A stretch of 64,000 bases of DNA, taken from NCBI GenBank assembly GCA_034620365.1, contig JAQGEQ010000225.1:806001-870000 (forward strand), given 5' to 3'. The notes beneath the pieces were generated by a model, which did not search any database, was not told the origin of the DNA, and saw nothing but the letters and a program-made list of their open reading frames with translations. Each line of letters begins with the position of its first letter. The first letter of the stretch is position 1. This document shows, piece after piece, positions 32,514 through 43,900 of this stretch. The position numbers were made by a program, and so were the translations under genes. The DNA comes from Pegea sp. RAD2-039 (Eukaryota; Chordata; Thaliacea; Salpida; Salpidae).

Positions 32514-35500
32514 GGGCGTTCACAATATTTAACTTTAAACAAAATTAAATTGAATTTAAACTGATAATCTAAAATAGAAGATGTTATTCATCAAATATTC
32601 AAATATGAAATCAAAATTGATATAATTTAGATGATGAACAATTTGCTAACAGAATTTTACCTTTTATAAAAAACTTTTCTTTACAACTTCTAAACTAAAT
32701 GCTTATAAATGTCAAATTTTAATTGTAAGGCTTCGATCATTGCTTACAATTAAAAGAAGATTCTACTTTGAATGAAACTGTTACAAACATTAGCAGCCTG
32801 ATATAAATGTTGGCTGAATTTAAAAGTGAAGAATTATTTTATTATCTACAGTATTTACACAAATATAATTATTTTCTCAAATTTTCATTCAGCTATCCCT
32901 TATTGTAAAGTAGGTTAAACTTTTATAATTTAAAAATGGTTTTTATCATGAAGTAGTTTTAAGTATTTAATATTCAAAAAACACGAATGAAAAAAGATTA
33001 TATATCTACTTTAATAATTGTTTTTAAATATTCTCAATCAAAAATATCTGTAAAAATTTGATTAAAAAAAACTCAACTCCAAATTTAACTTAAATTAGGA
33101 AAGGCATCTCCTTTAAAAATAATATTGAGTCTAAAAAAATAATAAATTATTCATGCTGAAAATTATTTCCAATTTTACTTATTCAGGAAATTTATGATAC
33201 TACTTATTATTCTCTGAGTTCAATCTTTACATAAATTAGTATTTTGTCTTCTACAAAATATTTGTTAAAATAGTTTTTAAATTCAGAGCTTTTTAAGAAA
33301 CAAACTTCTTTTGGATATTCTGCACAAAACACACGGCTCCTAAGGAGCCTTTAAGGACTCAAGGAAAATTTTGTTCATAATTTGAAATAAGTCAAAACTT
33401 CAAAATTGTTGTCTCTTTCAAAGAGTTTAAGTGAAACAGATTTCTGTGACACTGGCTTCAATTATGCATCATCTAAATTATTAAAGATTCTATCTCAATA
33501 ATCATTGATAATTAAAGAAGACGAATTTTAAAAACACAAAAATTGAAGAACCAGAAAGAAGAAAATATGGAAAATAATAAATTTTGACTAAATACTTTAA
33601 TAATTAGGAATATTTCTGGAGAAAAACAAAAAGAAATTCTTTATGATAAAACTTAATTAATACGATTTTACATATTTTAATAAGAATGATAAAATACAAA
33701 AACTTTCTGATATTAAATTGTGAAGACTAAGAATTCTAACTTACTTTATCAACAGCTTTTCATACTGAAAGTTTAAAACTACCTTTGCTGAGTGTCATTT
33801 AACAGTTTCCAAAAAATAGATAGATGCGGTTAAAGGAAAATAAAATATTTTTTTGTTGTTGTTTCATTCAAACTATTAACTAATTTCACTTCTGCTAAAT
33901 ACAAACAATCAAAAACTTTTTAATTCAAACTTTTCAAAAAACTTAATTTGAGTTATTAATTAATTATTAAGTTTTTTAATTGATTTGAATTTATTTAACT
34001 CTTTCATCTGACAAGTATTTTATTTTCTTATTATATAATTTTTATAAACTTTTTAAGATACCAAATCAGATTTCTCTTTTAAAAGTCTATAAAATAATTT
34101 AAAGATAATTGGATGGCAAACCTTAAAGCTATTTATAATTCAAACCTTTTGATATAAAAGCTTTTGTTGATTTATTTATTTATTACAATAAACGCGAAGG
34201 AGGGTGTCTACAGAGAGCACCTCTCGCTAACATACATTCTCGCAAATAATACTTTTAGCAAGTTTAGCATTTTTAGTGAAATTTAATAGCACATGTGGAA
34301 AATTTGCAAATTACAATTTTAGTCAAAATGCATTATCAATTATTCATAAAAGGGATACTTTGACAGATTGAAAAAGTTTAATTATCATTTCTTTATTAAT
34401 CGTTTTAAAATGTAATTAGTAAAAAAATGTAATTAGCTAACAGATCAATTAGTAAACTACTTTTTTAAACCTATAAAAGTTTGATAAGAAAAAAATATTC
34501 AGTTAAATGATAACAAAATTGACAGTAGAAAAAACAATCAATTTTAGATATCATTAAAAAAACAGATTTGTTTATACCAAAAGAAAAATTATTTTTTCAC
34601 TTTTGTTAAAATAAAATTAATAAAAAAAACTTTTTAATAAAAAATTAACTAGATCAAAATACTTGTTTCTTCTATTTGTTAAAAACAGCCTAATAAAATA
34701 TTATTTGATCTAAATAATCAGTTTCATTTAATTATCTTGAATAGGCTGTTTGGTGTCACCATAAAAAGTTTTATCAATTCCTTATGAAGCTCAATCAACT
34801 CTTTGTTATTAATCTATAAACTTTTAATACAAAACTCAATTTGATAGCTTTTATGAAGTTAAATACTTTATATATTTTATATTCAAAAACATGAAGTTTG
34901 TAAGGTTTTCAGCATCTAGTTTAACCACAAGCATAATCACTAGTAGTTGACCATAATATTTTCTGCTTTCTAGTTAGCTAGGTTTTCAGTGAATTTTTAA
35001 TTCATAAGTTTTAAACAATTTTTCATCGGTTTTAAAAAATACTGAGACACTGATGAATTTTAAACTATTTTAAGTTTAACCTTTTTATTTGTTTTAAAAT
35101 AACTTAAAACTTTGAAATAAATGTTTTAAAAACAAATCAATCAATATATTTGATCATAAATCAGATTATATTCGTCAGACTTAAATTACTAACTTTTGAA
35201 TTCTTATTTTTCTAACTTTACATTTACAACGAAAAAGTATTAAAAATATAAATATCTAAATTAAAGATTATATTTATAATTGCTTGAGTTGAAATCTTTA
35301 GATATTAATTAAAATGTTAAAGTTATCCGATGAGACTTTATTTATATGATAATTGATAATAATTATGATGAGCGATCAGATACTAATCTGATAATTTAAC
35401 AGTCAAACAACTAAAACATTATTATGAGCTTTAAAAGATTTGTAAAAATATTTCAGCTAAACCTTTTTATGAAGACTTAAATAAATATGTTCATACTAAA

Positions 35501-35640
35501 TCTCTTAGGTAATATTAAAACTAATGTTGAAGGCATTTTACTCTAAGTTATCATAGCTCTTATACTGCGTAAACTTGTGATGCTTAACTAAATTTAAAAC
35601 TTTTCTAACCCCTTTTTTCTAATAATATTGCTGACTTCCA
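32514..35640. other. AT-rich intergenic DNA
   Basis: No gene recognised. Contains a LINE 3' tail at 34170-34250 (listed separately) and a small perfect palindrome GGCTCC-TAA-GGAGCC near 33343. The rest is low-complexity A/T-rich sequence. Confidence 0.5.
34170..34250 (-). mobile_element. Solitary LINE/SINE 3' tail
   Basis: The reverse complement matches the conserved end of the LINE at 49585-49655: GAGAATGT-TGTTAGCGAGAGGTGCTC, then ACACCCTCCTTC and a TAAATAAATAAA run. Nothing recognisable lies upstream, so this is a severely 5'-truncated insertion of the LINE or of the SINE sharing its tail. Confidence 0.75.
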
Positions 35641-36560
35641 CTCTCTAGTGTTATCTACGACTTGTGCATTGTGCCCCAGCTAACCCTTACTACCAAAAAG
35701 CCTTTTTTATTTTATTCACTGTATTTGTGTAAGCCTGAAAACCTAAATCACTTGGTTAGTGACTGGCAAATGGGTTCTCTAAGCGATATAATTATTTTAA
35801 ATCAAAACAACTAATATATCATGAAAAAGATCAAAAAATTATACAAGTTTTAAGAAACACCAGAATCACTTGTAAAGTAAGACATCAAATAACATCTTGC
35901 TCTTAAACAATTTAACTCGAAACTAAAAATTCTGGTGGAACTCCTTTTACTATTTATAGTTTTTCTGGTTAAAAAGTCTTGAAAAGTTTGATATATGAAT
36001 AGCTGTTGAAGGAGAGATAAAAGATTATTTTGATTAGTTAGATTTTTAACTTGATGATTAAATCGGTTAAAGATATTAATTGATAGCTAAAAACTAGTTT
36101 AAATGGGCAAACTAAATTGTGTCGATAAAGAGGAAGTCAAGAATGGTTGCTATAAATAAGTTTCATGATTAAGAAGGTGTCACAGAACACTGGACTTTTA
36201 TGTGAATCACTTGGATCCCATGTTCTCTAGTCTTCTTGTGTGATGATGTTTGCTACTTAATTTTCTAAAAATTTCACAAGTTTAAAAATTAACTAGACAA
36301 ATTGAAGTTTCTAACTTAGCAGAAAATTTACCAGCATTAATTTATCCAAAAAAGATAATTAAAAAAATAAAGTGATTAGTTCCTTGGTATTTTTGCTTCT
36401 CATAAATTAGCTTGCTGATCACTAACCAGGTAACTTAGGCTTGCAAATATAATTAAAAGAAATTAAGAAAGGATAAATACTTAGTGAGACAGTCGCTATA
36501 AACCAATGCATGTAAAAATATAAGCTGGGGCACAATTAGACACAATTTGTCAACATTATT
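35640..36560. repeat. Imperfect long inverted repeat (possible MITE-like element)
   Basis: TTGTGCATTGTGCCCCAGCT near 35663-35682 is matched in inverted orientation by AGCTGGGGCACAATTAGACACAA near 36524-36546. Further in, AAGCCTGAAAACCTAAATCACTTGGTTAGTGA near 35735 faces a diverged inverse near 36415-36450. The arms are interrupted and no transposase ORF or clear target duplication is seen. It could be a decayed non-autonomous DNA transposon or chance-paired repeats. Confidence 0.35.
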
Positions 36561-36689
36561 ATAAAAAAGGGTTTCAACTTCAGTTCAGCATCACAACTTT
36601 ACGTGGTATAAGCGCTGTTACCAAACATCTTTTGAATTATCAGTTCCTTGATTTTCTTCTGGTATTTCTACAATAAAATTTTTGAATTT

Positions 36690-36875
36690 CTTTGATGTTA
36701 TTCCCTAACTGGAAATATTACTTTCCGCTGTTTTCGGATTTCTATTTCTTACTTCTTGAGTTTGGACTTGTTCTTAATTCTCTGATTTTTACAATTGCGC
36801 CGCTTCGTACTACAACGTCTATCAGGAAACACATTTTATTGCTTTTGTCTTCTACAACAATGTCTGGTCTATAGC
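36690..36875 (-). mobile_element. LINE relic, C-terminal fragment of an RTE/RT-type ORF
   Basis: Reverse complement encodes RPDIVVEDKSNKMCFLIDVV, the conserved C-terminal pattern RPDI-V-D----C-IDV of many animal non-LTR retrotransposons, followed by VKIREL. It is a different family from the CR1/jockey-type LINE of this window. Short, and frameshifted further downstream. Confidence 0.6.
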
Positions 36876-37119
36876 TCTAATTTTTCAGTTGATTTTGCCT
36901 CTAAGAATTCGCTAGAAGCTTGTTAAAGATGTTTTTTGAAATATCTTATTCATATTTACAAAGCTCTACTGATTTTTCTTTTTACTTTTTTATGCTTTTG
37001 GACCAGACTAGTCAGAAGATGTTTCCAAGTAAGTGTTCCATCCAATCGTTGCGAGTTTTCTATTTTTATTCTTCTACTCTTTTTATGAAGTAGATGGACG
37101 ACATCTACTTTTGGGTGGT

Positions 37120-37345
37120 CTACTCTTGAAATAGAGTTTTATCTTCGGTAAAACTCTTTGCGGAACTTTCCTTTATTTTTCTGCTTCCTAAATATTGGAA
37201 GTTTGTGTCTTGGTCTAAATCCTTGATTGATACATTTCCGTTAAGAAGAATGTTCTGTTGATTGTTGTCAGTAACTTTTACATATTTTTTAACACCACAA
37301 GTCATTCCTGTCTTTGCTGAATATGTGGGTGATGAACCGACTCTG
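37120..37345 (-). mobile_element. LINE relic, RT thumb-region fragment
   Basis: Minus-strand frame reads SAKTGMTCGVKKYVKV, then ILLNGNVS and FQYLGSRKI. This is the K-T-x-V-M/F-x-YLGS-I pattern found C-terminal to the catalytic loop in non-LTR reverse transcriptases. The fragment faces another relic of the opposite strand at 37346-37615. Confidence 0.6.
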
Positions 37346-37615
37346 GAGATATAACTCTGACAACAGTGTACAGAATAATAAGCGAGCAAAGGCTTCGCTG
37401 ACTCGGACACGTACGTCGGATGGAAGACGGACAGATCCTAAATGATCTGTTATATGGGGAGCTACCAAAAGGCGAACACAATATCAGCCGTTCATATTTT
37501 CTCTGTAAGGTTGCAAGCGCGATATAAAATCGCTCAACATCACTATTAGCAACTGGGAAGATATCGCAGCGGATCGCCCTGAATGGCGCTCTCTACTCCG
37601 CAAATAACTGAAGAA
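37346..37615 (+). mobile_element. LINE relic, RT-ORF C-terminus
   Basis: Plus-strand frame reads SEQRLR, an in-frame TGA where the family has Trp, then LGHVRRMEDGQILNDLLYGEL. In another frame come LRYK-like and KSLNITISNWEDIA, DRPEWRS. This is the LRWLGHV-RM ... W-D-A-DR--WR pattern of RTE-like LINE C-termini. Stop and frameshift show it is dead. It lies just 3' of PCF11. Confidence 0.65.
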
Positions 37616-37969
37616 TAGAAAAGAAAAACCAACTTCAAAGAAATCCTAAACATTATCTTTTGACATCATTTCATACAGTTTCAGATCCGTGCATCTAATA
37701 TTTTCATGAACTTTTTATTTATCTATATTTTAATTCGTCATTCTTATTCTAGTTGAGCTTTTGTAAACTTTTAGAACTTAAAGTAGACACAAAATTAGTG
37801 ATTTTTATTCAATGTAAACAAAAGTCGTATGAGATGGCACGAGAACATGTTGAAAGAAGCAGGCTTCATCTAAATGAAATGAGAAAGTCTGCAGAAAATG
37901 AACACAAAACTCTTGAAGGCACACAACAGACGAGAAAAGAAAATAGTAGAAAAGTGAATAAATATTGTG

Positions 37970-40900
37970 TCAAGTGGTGATGGGATCTTCTTGATGATTC
38001 TGTGGAAGTTCGTGACCTGATAGAGGTTCTTGTTTGATGTTGATAGAATCTAATAAGTCAGATGTAACCGAAGGATCCACTTCTGATTCTATTTTCGGTG
38101 AATCGACAACAGGCTCATTTTTCACAACAACTGAAGAGTTTTCTTCTTCTTTTTCTTGTTTGATCTCAATTGTGTCTTTAATCATTGGAGGTTCTTGCTC
38201 TTTAATAGGAGTCTGAAAAGAAAGATTAGATCTCAACCGTCACTACATCATCACAACTCACCAGCAACGGAGACGAACTGTGGTCACCATGGCAACTTGG
38301 ATGGAAGTTCAATCCTTCTACAGTGATACAATTACCAAATTGCCATTCTTCATCATTGTCGTTGTAAAAAGTGTTGAAGGATTCGTCACAAACGCGACAT
38401 TTCTAGGAGAAGAAAAGATGAAGCGAGAAGGGGGCGAGGGGTTGGGTCACTCACGTCTTCACCCGGCCGACCCGTCAGCGCCACCTGGTGCTTCTTTTCT
38501 TCAACACGTTCATCTACTTGCTCACATTCCATTGGCTGTGAGGTGATTGCGTCTTCTGTGTTTTCCCAATGAATCCAATCCTACAATGAAGACATAAATG
38601 AAGAAACAGATCAGTCACTAGAGGGCGCTTACTGTTGCAGAGCTGTAGAACTGCTGATGAAGCGCGGCGCTTCCGTCTTTACCGCGACGATTGAGCCGGA
38701 AGTGCCAGTCGAGGTGCTGCGCGAAGCGATCGTTGTTCGAACTCAAGTAGCGACTTCCGCAGGTGTTGCACTGCTTGCCGGTGTATAAGCGCTTGATGAC
38801 GTCATCACGTCGACTGTAAACAAGAGTTGGTGAGAAGCGCGTGATTATGACGTCATCGAAACTACAAACATTTTCAAATCGGATTCGAAAGTGATGAGAG
38901 GAATGTCGGTAACTTCAGAGTCGCTGTCGTCTGGCGACTGTGACGTCATCGGGTTGCTTTTTACAGCAGTAGTCTGTTGAAGTAATTGTTAGTTTCAAAT
39001 CAAGTAGCTGAGCAGAAATGTTACTTCTTCGCTCTTTCGCGATGATGACGTCATAGAAGACGCGTTACTGATCATTCCTTTTGAAATAAGATCTTGAAGC
39101 AGCTTGTGAACATCAACCGGTTTTGGTTCGCTAATAGGAGCGCTCTTCGCTTCGATTGATTCATCTGCAAATAGCGATTGAGTGATGACGTCATTTCCGC
39201 ACCAAATCAACTGACCTATGACGATGTCACGACGCGCCATCTCCGGATGTCGGCGTGTTTCGTCACTAGGTGGCAGTACTGAGTGATAGTGTAATACGTC
39301 ATCAGTGCGTGGAGGCGGAAGAGGTCCTAAGTCGCGATGACGTAGGTCGGGGTGGTGGAAGTGGTCGGGGTGATGACGTAATCGCGGCGGGATGACGTCA
39401 GGACGATGAAGTGGATGATCTAAGCGTCGTAGATGAGGTGGCAAGTCAAAATGACGAGAAGCGATGACGTCATGTTGTGAGTGACGTCCCAGGTCAGCGT
39501 GGTGACGTGGTGGGTGATCATGGCGACGATGATGTGGAATTTCGGAATGATGACGTAATGCAGGATGGTCAAGATGATGACGAAGAGGTGGTTCGATATC
39601 AGGAGGATAAGTTGGATGAGGAATAAGATCAGGACTTCCGTGTGGATGTCCACGACGCGAAGGAAAGCGCATTGACGATGACGTCATCGGTGGTTCAGAC
39701 AATTGATTAGATGGTTGATGAAATGGTGATGGTGGTCTTCGACGACTTTTGTGAGCTTCATCCATATAGTGACGTTCCTAGCAACAAGCAAATCGGTTGC
39801 TTAGTAACCAGCAACATCACAACAACATCAACTAACTCTTGCGCGAGGATGTAGACGTCCTCTAATTCCTCTCCGATCACCCCCATACATTTGAAGATTT
39901 CTTTTCCGGTCGTCAAGACAACCACGCGCGATCCCCATCACTGGATGCGGCGGGGAAGTCCCTTTCTCATCCACTCGACGTTTACGCCTGCATATAACAC
40001 ACGATATGAGACGTCATCATTGGTAAAGTTGTCACAAACCTTCGATCTTGATCCCATCGAATTTTACTCTCTATTCGCCAATCTTCGCTGTTTTCCGCAA
40101 CTTTCGACTCTCTGTAGCGAGAAGAGTGTTTTGTGACGTCATGATCATCGAACCACTTACCTTGGATTGAAGCCGACTTTGAGATGGGTTTCATCTGTGG
40201 GTCGTTTAGGGTTCAAGTCATGATCCGTCTGTGGGTCACAATCGGGTCGTTTCGCGATTTCAACGTTTTTAACGACGGCCGAATGGTTGTCATGGTTACG
40301 AGCATCAGAAGACGAAGGACTCAATTTTTGAGATCCAGTTTCATCTTCAACAAGATATCTCTTCTTGAGAGGAAGAGGAGGAGACTTGAGTGGCTCACTA
40401 CTAGTGGTGGTTTCCATGGCAACAGCTGTTTCGTCGTCATGTTTGTTGTCTTTAGAAGTCAGTATAGTAGAACGCTTTAGAGTTCGAACATGCTTCTCGT
40501 AAGCGAGTTGTTGTTGCTGGGCAACGCCGCCATTCATGTTTCTCGATTCCATTTCAGCGATGATAAATTCTTCGGGTTCTTCTGGTTTCCTAGCAACCAT
40601 CGTATCCTTCACATCGCCATTCAACACTTTGTTTTTCACCAAACTCTTCTTACTAATCTTATCAGATCGCGCGGCTAGTTGCTTAGCAACCAGAGGCGGA
40701 GGTGGGTTCATTCGACGGACTTCATTCTTAATGGCGCGATTATTAGTTGGTCTAGAAGGTGGAAAGGCGTTTGGAACGCGAGAAACGCGATTGTTTGCGG
40801 TGGATTTAGGGTAAGGGTAAGGTCTCATCGGTTTCATCGAAGTCTCATCTCGTCTTCGAATCGGTCGTATCTTGTTGGTGTCTAAAGAAGATGAAAGAAG

Positions 40901-43900
40901 ATAAAAGACGCGCGCGAATGGAGGAGAGAGGAGCACCTGTTGATGTTGAAGATGAACATCGAGTAGCGAGCTTTCTCATCACTTCGCGATGTTCAGATGA
41001 CGACAAAATGCCTTTGCGTAGCAACCGATCAGCCTGGTTACGATCGCAAGCGTCAGATACACATCGCGAAATCATGACATCATCGCTCACTTTCTTTGTG
41101 ATTTGTTGTCGCTTAGCGTCGTTAATCACAACTGCTGGTGTCGCGGTTGTGACGTCAACAACGCGACGCCTTTTTCGCTCTGATAATTGCTTGGCATCCA
41201 CAATGACGTCATCATCAGGCTGAGGGGAGAAGCGCGCTTCTTCACCATTCGACGATCTACAAATTGAGACGAAACAGGTGATGATGACGTCATAAACGTG
41301 ATGACACTTACCCTGGTGATGAAGAGTCCTGGTTACTAGTAGCAACGAGATCAACAACAGGTTTGCGCGCGAGTCTTGGATCCTTCTGTAAGCAGATATT
41401 AACAAACTGGTTGCTACTAGCAACAAGCGCGCGACTTACAGCTTGTGGAGGGGTAACGGTTCGTTCTCTCTTCACGCCTTTCACTTCGCGTTTAATCGCG
41501 GAATTTTTGTGGATTTTGTTGGAATTGGTTTTAGCATGGAATTGTTGGGAGGTTGATGCTTTTAATTTGTTGTTAGTAGCTTGTACTTGCTTCGGAGGAT
41601 GTGATCGAGATGATATGACGTCACCGTCAGTTGGATTTGTTCCGATCACAGGATGTCGGATTGTTTTAAGTTTTTTAACTGTTGGTTGGGGTTCCTGAAG
41701 AGAATAATTTGTTGATGAAACTTCATGATGTCAAATATTGATTTGAAAACTTACAGATGATGAAGTGGTTCCTTGGATGGGGGGTTTCTCATCTGTAACA
41801 TCAAATTAGAAATGAATATTTATGTTTCGAGTAAATAGTTTTAGTTACAAACCTGTAGATAATGTTTCTTGTATTTTACTATCTGAATTTACAGAAATAT
41901 TTCCACTCTGCAAAAAGCAATTTCAAATAATTAACAAATTCTAATTGATTGGTTATCAGGTTTTGAAAAGTTACCAATTCATCTAGTTGCTGCTTCATTT
42001 TATCCATTTCTCGAAGTAGTTTATCTCGACGAAGTTCCAGAAGCTCATGTTCTTTTTGTTTAATTATAGTTTCAATTACATTGGAGTCATTACTCTATAA
42101 AGAAACATTGAAATGTTAGAGAAGTAGGAAATTGAGACTAGCACCTCAAAATCAGATTTAAAATTGAATAAATAATTTAGGTAAAAAGTGAATGTAGTTA
42201 AATGAAACTCACATTTACTGTTTTTGAAACAGAACTTGTAGAAACTGGTTCTTTGGTCTTACTCTGAAATTAGAAAAGATGTAATTAATATTTAAAAATC
42301 TTATAAATAATTAATTAGGTAGAAAATACAGTTATATAATTACTAAGTAAAATATAATATCATACTTTATCCCAAAATTTAGGATTGATATAGATCTTTG
42401 GTTTGGAGTTATCAATGAGTTGAGATGAAGCTTGTCTAACAGGCCAGTTTGGATCTAGTGAATTGATCACAACATCTAACTCATGAAGAATTGCTTGATC
42501 AATATGAGTGTCCCAAGTATTTCTTAGTTTAAATAAATGTGTTTTGACGTTGTCATCACTCTAAAAAATAAATTATTATTTTGTTGTTTTATAAATAAAA
42601 TTCAAATAAATTATCATCAAAATGAATTTAAAGTTTGAACTTTTAATAAATATTTTCTTTTACTTACTTCTTGAAATGTTTGTTTAAAATTATTGACAAG
42701 ATTTGAGCTAAACTGAGTTTTGTAAGCAGCACCAACGTTTTTGATAATTGAGTCAATCAAATAGAAAATGAGAAGTTTCTTCTTGGCTCTAACCTACATT
42801 AAAATGTTTCATAGTTTCTTATTACTTACACGAAATCTCCAACGGCTGTACATGATGAATTCACCATAAGTACAATTTTTAAGTTTAAATAAGTTATTTA
42901 AAAAACTAGACACTCACAAAACGAAACATGTGAGTGTCTAGGAAAATGCTTTTTAGATGAAAATTTAAAACAATTTCAAGTTTTATAACCATCTTTAGCT
43001 CCCATGTTTGAATTGTTGAAGCCAAGAAAGCGGTGATAAAATTTACAAACAAATGTAGCAAACGAAAATGATTAAAGTTTTTAAAACGTTGTACACAAAA
43101 CACGTTGACGGTTTAATTAAAGTTTAAATCAGCATGAAAATAATCTCAGAAAGTTTATTGATTGTTTTGATGTAGAAATAAATTAAAGAAACATAATACA
43201 ATATTGAAGTATCCATAAGTTTTTATTTTATTAAATTGAAAAAAATCTTTCTAGAAACCCCAAAATATAACTCATCAAATTTGCCTCTAAATCTTTTAGA
43301 AATCAATAACTTGATGTAAAAAAAAACAAAACAAAGCTGCATCTTTACTAAAAAATAGAAAAAATATATATATTTTCTTCTTCATAATTCACTAAAATTC
43401 TATCTATGCCTCTTTGTGCTACCTTAACTATTAGTCTATCTACAAAACATTTAATAAATTGCTGAAAACTCCAAAATAAAAACAAATATTATAAAAATAC
43501 AATATAATATATCGATGTTATAGTAATTTTACTGAAGTCTTTTTACTCTTAACAACTTATAAGCACTCTTGAAAACCAAGCACAACATGTGTCTATAAGG
43601 ACATGTTTTTCAGGCTCAGTTTTGCTGGTTGTTCAAGAATTTTTTAAAGGTCATGGTGCTAACTTGAAGCAACTAGCTTTGTGTCCACACAAAACATTTA
43701 GTCAGATGTCCTAAAAACTTGAAAATCAAAGTTTAAACACATTGCTAGATTGGATAATCTATTAATGAAAAGGTTTTTCTTGAAGTTTAAAATAATTTCT
43801 GATATAATCTTATGTTATAATTCCAAGTGTAGTTTCTTTCTTTATATTTCCAGCTACTTATATTCTCTATACTTTTTATGATTGTTGAAACTATATTTCT

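Noticed and set aside
33335-33360. GGCTCC-TAA-GGAGCC palindrome as terminator or ncRNA
   Set aside because: Six-bp stem only, no flanking gene that would use it in a eukaryote, and no further structure.
37120-37410. 96-codon minus-strand ORF as a host gene
   Set aside because: Contains the YLGS pattern of non-LTR reverse transcriptases and ends in antisense of a second LINE relic.
42906-42941. miRNA precursor
   Set aside because: Stem is only 12 bp and does not extend; too short for a Drosha/Dicer substrate.
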